Part shown: positions 23,333 to 28,124 of the stretch, in pieces
Numbering within the stretch: position 1 is the first letter of the stretch
Layout of the letters: the number at the start of each line of letters is the position of its first letter
Assembly (NCBI GenBank): GCA_964589285.1
Contig: CAZPSP010000012.1
Location: 1 to 28,124, forward strand
Length of the DNA: 28,124 bases
Direction of reading: 5' to 3'
Source of the DNA: DAOUEG01 sp964589285
GTDB lineage: Bacteria > Chloroflexota > Dehalococcoidia > Dehalococcoidales > RBG-16-60-22
The notes under the pieces: generated by a model
The model's database searches: none
What the model saw: the letters and a program-made list of their open reading frames with translations, nothing else
Told to the model about the DNA's origin: nothing
Made by a program: the position numbers and the translations under genes

Positions 23333-23743
23333 ATGACCAACCAGAGGCGCCTGCTCCTGGACCTGCTCGGGAAAGTAAAAGGCCATATAGATGCTAAAGA
23401 ACTGTATCGTCGAGCTAGCGCAAGGGACAAGTCTATCAGCCAGGCAACGGTGTACCGTACCTTGAGACTTTTTAAAGAGCAAGGACTTATCAAGGAACGG
23501 ATGCTGGGAAAGGTCCGTTGCTGCTATGAGATCAGCGGCCTGCCGGAACATCACCACCTTATTTGCCAGGGGTGCGGAAAAGTAATGGAATTCAATAACC
23601 CTCACTTCGATAAGCTGATAGAAGCCATCAAGGATGAACACGGTTTCAAGGTCACGAAGGCGGAACTTTACCTGGAAGGATACTGTCCGGAGTGTGAAGA
23701 AAACGATATCTCTATTGGCGAAACGGAACAACCGGACTACTGA
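23333..23743 (+). CDS. Fur-family metalloregulator
   Basis: A 136-residue regulator from the ATG at 23333. The winged helix includes HIDAKELYRRA and SISQATVYRTLRLFKEQGLI. The dimerisation/metal domain has the His triplet EHHHLIC, C-x2-C (CQGC) and a second CPEC pair near the C-terminus for structural zinc, plus a His in DEHGF. It could be Fur, PerR or Zur; I cannot decide which. An upstream in-frame ATG at 23282 would add 17 residues, but it coincides with the predicted transcription start and the Fur-box-like dyad, while AAGGGAG precedes the 23333 ATG (spacing a short 4 nt). It leads an operon with thioredoxin, corrinoid and methyltransferase genes. Confidence 0.88.
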   Translation: MTNQRRLLLDLLGKVKGHIDAKELYRRASARDKSISQATVYRTLRLFKEQGLIKERMLGKVRCCYEISGLPEHHHLICQGCGKVMEFNNPHFDKLIEAIKDEHGFKVTKAELYLEGYCPECEENDISIGETEQPDY

Positions 23744-23766
23744 TACTGCCAGTCGAGGAAAACACA

Positions 23767-24087
23767 ATGGAAGAAGTCAATGAATCGACCTTAAAAGACG
23801 AAGTACAAGATTCCAGTTCTCCTGTTTATGCGTGCTTTACCGCACCCTGGTGCCGTACATGTTACCCGGTCTGTCTTGTTGCCAACGACTTGATAGATGA
23901 ATACCAAGGCCGGATCAAATTTATTGAGATAAATGTAGAGAATTATCCCGGTCTTGCCGAGGACTATGAAATAAAAGCCTTGCCTACTGTCCTTATCTTT
24001 AATAATGGCCAGCCTATACATCGGATCCTCAGCTATGAGGAAAAATCAGTCATCAAGGATATCCTCGATACCATTACCAGCGGGTAA
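23767..24087 (+). CDS. Thioredoxin-like protein with atypical active site
   Basis: A 106-residue thioredoxin fold protein. The active site is W28-C-R-T-C32 instead of WCGPC, with an extra Cys36. The buried Asp of classical thioredoxin (DFWAxWC) is replaced by Cys23 and the following Trp by Thr (ACFTAPWC). The cis-Pro is present as Pro73 in LPTVLIFNNG. These changes suggest an altered redox potential or a specialised partner. It lies 23 bp after the Fur-family gene and before a corrinoid protein gene, so it may keep a thiol or cobalt centre of the methyltransferase system reduced (inference). Confidence 0.9.
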   Translation: MEEVNESTLKDEVQDSSSPVYACFTAPWCRTCYPVCLVANDLIDEYQGRIKFIEINVENYPGLAEDYEIKALPTVLIFNNGQPIHRILSYEEKSVIKDILDTITSG

Positions 24088-24134
24088 CCGGAAAAGGAGG
24101 TGGTGCAAGCGTGAGAACCGGTTACTATCTCTAA
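24084..24134 (+). promoter_or_regulatory. Leader hairpin with ribosome site in the loop and 7-codon frame
   Basis: GTAACCGG (24084-24091) and CCGGTTAC (24118-24125) are perfect inverted repeats. The 26-nt loop exposes AAAAGGAGG (24092-24100). A tiny frame GTG AGA ACC GGT TAC TAT CTC TAA (24111-24134) starts 10 nt after that ribosome site. The stem includes the thioredoxin stop codon. The corrinoid gene then has its own AGGAGG. This could be a translational leader or coupling device. Confidence 0.4.
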
Positions 24135-24152
24135 TAAAGTCAGGAGGAAAAA

Positions 24153-24794
24153 ATGTCGACGGAATATGGCAATCTTCTCGCTGAACTGGAGGAACAAAAG
24201 GTTCTCGAGTTGACACAACAAAGACTCGACCAGGGAGATGACCCTCTCACCATCCTTGAAGATGCCCGCATCGGGATGGATACCGTTGGTCAACGTTTCG
24301 CTACCGGCGAATACTTTTTACCGGAACTGGTATTTTCCGGTGAACTACTTAACCGTATTACGGAAATGGTCAAACCACATATCAAGCAGGAAAGAGAGAC
24401 CAAGAAACTCGGTAAAGTGGTCATCGGTACCGTGGCAGGCGATATTCATGATATCGGTTTGAACATAGTGGTGTTCATGCTGGACATCAACGGTTTCGAA
24501 GTTCATAACCTGGGCGTTGATGTTCCCGTGGAAGCCTTTATCGATAAACTGAAGGAGACCGGAGCCAACATCCTGGGATTGAGCGGATTCCTCACTCCCG
24601 CCTTTGATGCCATGAAGGAAACTGTTGAAGCCGTCGAGAAGGCCGGATTACGTGATACGACTAAAATTATGATCGGCGGCGGGCAAATGAACGAAGATGT
24701 CAGTAAATACGTCAAAGCAGACGCATACGGGAAAAACGCTATGGTCGCTGTGGCCTTGGCCAAGGACTGGGTTGGAGCCGGTATAGCAGCCTGA
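24153..24794 (+). CDS. Methyltransferase corrinoid (B12-binding) protein
   Basis: A 213-residue corrinoid protein of the MtaC/MtbC/MtvC kind. Residues 1-80 form the helical cap (QQRLDQGDDPLTILEDARIGMDTVG, GEYFLPELVFSGE). Residues 88-205 form the Rossmann-like cobalamin domain with the base-off/His-on motif D97-x-H99-x2-G102 (GDIHDIGLN), the SGF-L region at about 144 and GGGQMN near 176. It carries a methyl group on cobalt between two methyltransferases. AGGAGG lies 5 nt before the ATG. It precedes two UroD-like methyltransferase genes that are its likely partners. No reductive activase (RamA/Orf2-like) is in the window. Confidence 0.94.
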   Translation: MSTEYGNLLAELEEQKVLELTQQRLDQGDDPLTILEDARIGMDTVGQRFATGEYFLPELVFSGELLNRITEMVKPHIKQERETKKLGKVVIGTVAGDIHDIGLNIVVFMLDINGFEVHNLGVDVPVEAFIDKLKETGANILGLSGFLTPAFDAMKETVEAVEKAGLRDTTKIMIGGGQMNEDVSKYVKADAYGKNAMVAVALAKDWVGAGIAA

Positions 24795-24927
24795 CGCAGC
24801 CTCAAGGCGAGCATCGGTAGCCCGTATCTCCGCCAGCCAGTATAGGTACGACATCGGTTCTCGCCCTGATTCTTCGTTCATAAAAATGGTTTGTGAGAGG
24901 CACGTAAGAAGAACAGGAGGCTCTAAC

Positions 24928-26265
24928 ATGGTTACTATGAATAAGCCGGAAGCCTTGACCTGGCAGGAGAAAAGAAAAAAGCGTTTCGACGAATGGCTCT
25001 CAGCCCCGGGGGTCAAATTTGCCAGTCCCGAAGCCGAGCAGGGATATAAGAATAGAGTAAACAGGTTTATCAAGGCGTTTCAACTTGAAGAACCGGACCG
25101 GGTACCGTGTATTCTCCCGGTAAGCAACTACCCAGCCTACTACGGCGGTTCAGATCTCCGCACCGTAATGTACGATTACGAGGAACTCAAGCGTACGTGG
25201 CGAAATTACCTCCATGATTTCATGGATTCCGATACTTTCTTTGGCCCTGGCATGGTGCCTCCCGGAAAAGCGCTGGAGGCATTAGATTACAGGCTTTACC
25301 GTTGGCCGGGACGCGGTATATCCGGGGACACGACTTCCTACCAGTGCGTCGAGGGCGAATACATGAAGGCGGACGAATATGATGCCCTTATCAAAGACCC
25401 TTCCAATTTCTGGCTGAGAACATATCTGCCTCGTGTATTTGGAGCTCTTGAACCTCTCCGGAACATCCCGCCATTCACCACCATCGAAGAGATCGCCATA
25501 ATGTCATTTGTGTCATACGGACGACCGGATGTCCAGGCCGCTTTCGAAGCTTTGCTCGAGGCTGGCAGGGAGAGTGTCAAATGGATGACCGCAGTCATGG
25601 AAGTAAGCCGGGAAGCGATGGAACTTGGTTTCCCGAATATCATGGCGGGTCTTGCCAAAGCGCCCTTTGATACACTCGGCGATACGCTGAGGGGGACCCA
25701 GGCCATTATGATGGACATGTTCCAGCGGCCGGAAAAACTCCACGCCGCTATGGAAAAAATTGCAGCACTAGCCATCGATGGGGCGCTGTCATCAGTGACG
25801 TCAGCCGGGCCTCCCATTGTGATGATGCCGCTTCACAAAGGCGCTGACGGCTTCATGTCACGAAAACAATACGAGACCTTCTACTGGCCTACCTTCAAAA
25901 AGGTGATCATGGCCCTTGTTGACGAAGGAGTACTGCCTATTCTCTTTGCGGAAGGAAGCTATGACCAACGTCTGGAGACAATCAAAGAGCTCCCGGAAGG
26001 TTCTGTAGCCTGGTGGTTTGACCAGACGGACATGGTTGAGGCCAAGAAAATCCTAGGCGATCGGGCCTGTCTCATCGGCAATGTACCCACTTCTCTTCTC
26101 ATGACCGGGGCCCCTCAGGAAGTAAAAGACTACTGCCGTAAGCTAATCGAAACGTGTGCCCCGGGCGGCGGCTACATCCTCAGCGGCGGCGCCAATATCG
26201 ATAAAGGCAATCCGGAAAACCTGCGGGCTATGATGGAAGCGGTAAATGAAGACGGAGTTTATTAA
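24928..26265 (+). CDS. UroD-family methyltransferase-like protein, copy 1
   Basis: A 445-residue protein of the uroporphyrinogen decarboxylase superfamily (TIM barrel). It is longer than haem-pathway UroD (about 350), with an N-terminal extension of the LTWQEKRKKRFDEWL type. Visible blocks are RFIKAFQLEEPDRVPCILP, LRTVMYDYEEL, MMPLHKGADGFMS, FYWPTFKKV and GGGYILSGGANI. The H-x-C...C zinc motif of MtaA/MtbA methyltransferases is missing: FAEGSY stands where HxCG is expected and Gly replaces the later Cys. AGGAGG is 8 nt before the chosen ATG. Beside a corrinoid protein, it most likely moves a methyl group to or from cobalt. A role in haem synthesis is unlikely given the context. Confidence 0.85.
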   Translation: MVTMNKPEALTWQEKRKKRFDEWLSAPGVKFASPEAEQGYKNRVNRFIKAFQLEEPDRVPCILPVSNYPAYYGGSDLRTVMYDYEELKRTWRNYLHDFMDSDTFFGPGMVPPGKALEALDYRLYRWPGRGISGDTTSYQCVEGEYMKADEYDALIKDPSNFWLRTYLPRVFGALEPLRNIPPFTTIEEIAIMSFVSYGRPDVQAAFEALLEAGRESVKWMTAVMEVSREAMELGFPNIMAGLAKAPFDTLGDTLRGTQAIMMDMFQRPEKLHAAMEKIAALAIDGALSSVTSAGPPIVMMPLHKGADGFMSRKQYETFYWPTFKKVIMALVDEGVLPILFAEGSYDQRLETIKELPEGSVAWWFDQTDMVEAKKILGDRACLIGNVPTSLLMTGAPQEVKDYCRKLIETCAPGGGYILSGGANIDKGNPENLRAMMEAVNEDGVY

Positions 26266-26292
26266 TTCTTTTAGAAAAGGAGGGCTTCTGTG

Positions 26293-27636
26293 ATGGTGAC
26301 TCTACAAACCAGCAAGTACCTTACCTGGGAAGAAAAGCGCGAAAAGCGGTTCGAAGAATGGCTCAATCCGCGGGTTACATTCTCAAGTCCAGAAGTCGCC
26401 AGGCTTTATCGGGAGCGAGTGACCAGATTTATCAAGGCAATTAAGCTGGAAGAACCGGACCGAGTGCCGGTTATGCTCCCGGCGGGAAATATTCCAGCTT
26501 ATTACTATGGGAAAAATCTCAAGACCGTGATGTACGATTACGACGCTCTCCGTGAAGCTTGGAGCCAGTTCATTCACGAATTCGATATGGACACGTATAT
26601 AGGTCCCGGGCTGGTGCTCCCGGCTAAAGTTTTAGAAATGATCAACTTCAAGCTCCTGAAATGGCCGGGCCACGGAGTAAAGGATGATATTGAGTCATAT
26701 CAATTCGTGGAAAAAGAATACATTAAGCCGGAAGAGTATGACTCGCTCATAAACGACCCTTCGGATTTCTGGTTGAGACGTTTCCTGCCCCGTGCCGCCG
26801 GAGCTTTTTCGGCCCTTGAAAAACTGCCACAGTTGACGCCGTTTATCGGGATTCCTGTTTTTTATCTCGCTCATTTTGCTGACCCCGAGATCCAGGCAGC
26901 CTACAAGATCCTCATGGATGCTGGTACCGAAACAATGAAATGGATGCAGGTCGTCGGCGAAGTAGGCCGTGAAGCCATACAATTAGGCCTGCCTTCGCTG
27001 GGTGGCGGGTTCTCCGGCGCGCCTTTCGATATGATAGGGGACATGCTGAGGGGCACTCAAGGCATAATGATGGACATGTTCCAGAGGCCCGATAAACTCC
27101 AGGAAGCGATGGAAAGGCTCGTTCCGATAGCCCTTGCCGAAGCAACAGCCAATGCCGAAGCCTCCGGTTGTCCCATTGTCATGATGCCTCTGCACAAGGG
27201 TACCGGCGGCTTCATGTCCAACAAGCAGTTCGAAACATTCTATTGGCCCACTTTCAAAAAACTGTTGCTGGGTATGATTAACGAAGGCCTGGTACCGATG
27301 CCGTTTGCCGAGGGAGATTACGAGCCCCGACTGGAAATCATCAAGGACCTACCCAGGGGTTCGGTTATCTGGTGGTTCGAACAAATGGACATGGCCAAGG
27401 CCAAAGCGGTCCTGGGCGATACCGCTTGCATTGCCGGTAATATTCCGGTAACGGCACTCTGTACCAGCACGCCGGATGATGTCAAAGAACGATGCCGGAG
27501 CCTTATCGAGACCTGCGGCCCGGGAGGAGGCTACATTCTTACCGGCAGTGCCAGCATGGATAGAGGTAACGTGGACAACCTACGCGCCATAATGGATGCC
27601 GCCAGAGAATACGGAGTTTATCCCTTAAAAAAGTAA
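26293..27636 (+). CDS. UroD-family methyltransferase-like protein, copy 2
   Basis: A 447-residue paralogue of the preceding gene, about half identical by eye and co-linear from LTWEEKREKRFEEWL to GGGYILTGSASMDRGN. It keeps MMPLHKGTGGFMS and FAEGDYEPRLE and also lacks the HxC...C zinc motif. Differences concentrate around residues 165-195 (KLPQLTPFIGIPVFYLAHF), a likely substrate-determining region. AAAAGGAGGG precedes two possible starts, GTG 26290 and ATG 26293; I give the ATG. It is 27 bp after copy 1. The pair may form a heteromer, or serve as substrate-side and acceptor-side methyltransferases for the corrinoid protein. Confidence 0.85.
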   Translation: MVTLQTSKYLTWEEKREKRFEEWLNPRVTFSSPEVARLYRERVTRFIKAIKLEEPDRVPVMLPAGNIPAYYYGKNLKTVMYDYDALREAWSQFIHEFDMDTYIGPGLVLPAKVLEMINFKLLKWPGHGVKDDIESYQFVEKEYIKPEEYDSLINDPSDFWLRRFLPRAAGAFSALEKLPQLTPFIGIPVFYLAHFADPEIQAAYKILMDAGTETMKWMQVVGEVGREAIQLGLPSLGGGFSGAPFDMIGDMLRGTQGIMMDMFQRPDKLQEAMERLVPIALAEATANAEASGCPIVMMPLHKGTGGFMSNKQFETFYWPTFKKLLLGMINEGLVPMPFAEGDYEPRLEIIKDLPRGSVIWWFEQMDMAKAKAVLGDTACIAGNIPVTALCTSTPDDVKERCRSLIETCGPGGGYILTGSASMDRGNVDNLRAIMDAAREYGVYPLKK

Positions 27637-28124
27637 ATAATGACAAGGCAAAAGTTTGGCTGGGAGAACCTGCGTGACCCGGAAAGCAGGCGAGCAAAAA
27701 CGGCAGCGAGATTCAGGTTCTTCAATATTGGCTGCGATGCCTAACCTGTAGTCTAACGCAGGCGAGTAACCTCGTGATTTCACCAGATCCAGAAAAACGA
27801 TCTTTGATGAAAGCTAACTTTTGCCAACGGTCTTCTAGCTTGAAGAATTGCCAGCCGCAGTGAAAGCAATATCTGTATACTCACCGTGAAAGCGTTGCGG
27901 GACTGAACTCGTACGCATTCGAGGAAGAGAAACAGACCAATAATGACAAACGACTGCAGTTACCAAAATGTCGCGCCTCTTATACCCTTGTCAATTTCTG
28001 TTCACAAAAAGGATACATTGATCCACCAGTGGGGACGATACCTAGAACCATTCGCTATCGTCATCTTTCTCCGGAAAGGTTCTTCTCGGTAACTTTCCCC
28101 TGGCCAGCTTAGAAAGTTGTCCAA
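27637..28124. other. Gene-free right end with small repeats
   Basis: I see no supportable gene here. A 34-codon frame (27640-27744) begins right after the UroD copy 2 stop but lacks a ribosome site. Two related elements of the form AACCTG-N(9-13)-GCAGGCGAG lie at 27667-27694 and 27743-27766, each able to form a short CCTG/CAGG hairpin. GGCAAAAGTT (27647-27656) and its exact reverse complement (27816-27825) bracket about 180 bp. No terminator with a T-run was recognised. Confidence 0.5.

Noticed and set aside
24088..24152. Cobalamin riboswitch before the corrinoid gene
   Set aside because: The 65-nt gap is too short for this class and no B12-box-like sequence is visible.
27960..28124. Possible IS21-like terminus near the right end
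   Set aside because: A TGTCAATTTC...GGATACATTGATCCACC stretch vaguely recalls IS21 ends, but there is no transposase and no repeated copy in the window.
1..28124. CRISPR arrays, tRNA, rRNA, complete insertion sequences
   Set aside because: No regularly spaced repeats, cloverleaf-like sequence, rRNA segments or transposase genes were seen.

Overview
This looks like the end of a metagenome-assembled contig from an anaerobic bacterium. The most likely source is a subsurface or sediment Chloroflexota of the Dehalococcoidia type. That guess rests on gene content: a bacterial NrpR, tandem UroD-like methyltransferases with a corrinoid protein, DUF134/DUF5320 metal-associated genes, a transhydroxylase-like molybdoenzyme, and an ETF with a membrane HdrD-like oxidoreductase. 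No rRNA, tRNA or marker gene is present to prove it. The first 47 bases are not genomic: positions 14-47 are an Illumina library adapter.

Region 1 (48-1802, minus strand) is a small operon reading DUF134 HTH regulator, DUF364/DUF4213 protein, DUF5320 peptide, then a Gly-rich peptide cut by the adapter. It has a consensus promoter.

Region 2 (2103-14380, minus strand) is a large redox cluster. Read in the direction of transcription it encodes a membrane Fe-S/CCG oxidoreductase of the ETF:menaquinone type, EtfB, EtfA, an FAD oxidase, a soluble CCG Fe-S protein, a second FAD oxidase, an NAD-type SDR, and a DMSO-reductase-family molybdoenzyme whose active site resembles pyrogallol-phloroglucinol transhydroxylase. 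The simplest reading is catabolism of an unidentified hydroxylated, possibly aromatic, substrate, with electrons passed via flavin and Fe-S proteins and ETF to the quinone pool. An MmgE/PrpD gene (14476-15861, plus strand) is transcribed divergently. The two promoters overlap at their -10 elements.

Region 3 (15956-21548, minus strand) holds three units. The first is a MarR regulator with a perfect inverted repeat over its own promoter. The second is an nrpR - glutamate dehydrogenase - 56-residue Cys-rich peptide operon for nitrogen assimilation; the small gene was found by reading the sequence directly. The third is a soluble histidine kinase / OmpR-type response regulator pair.

Region 4 (21984-27636, plus strand) starts with an alpha/beta hydrolase. 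It is followed by an apparent operon of a Fur-family regulator with a Fur-box-like dyad at its predicted transcription start, a divergent thioredoxin, a corrinoid protein and two tandem UroD-like methyltransferases. This is a candidate corrinoid methyl-transfer module of unknown substrate. Gaps around regions 3 and 4 contain gene debris: the C-terminal tail of an oligopeptide ABC permease, and a possible Asp/Glu-racemase-like fragment with an in-frame stop. All functional calls come from reading motifs by eye; no database search was run.
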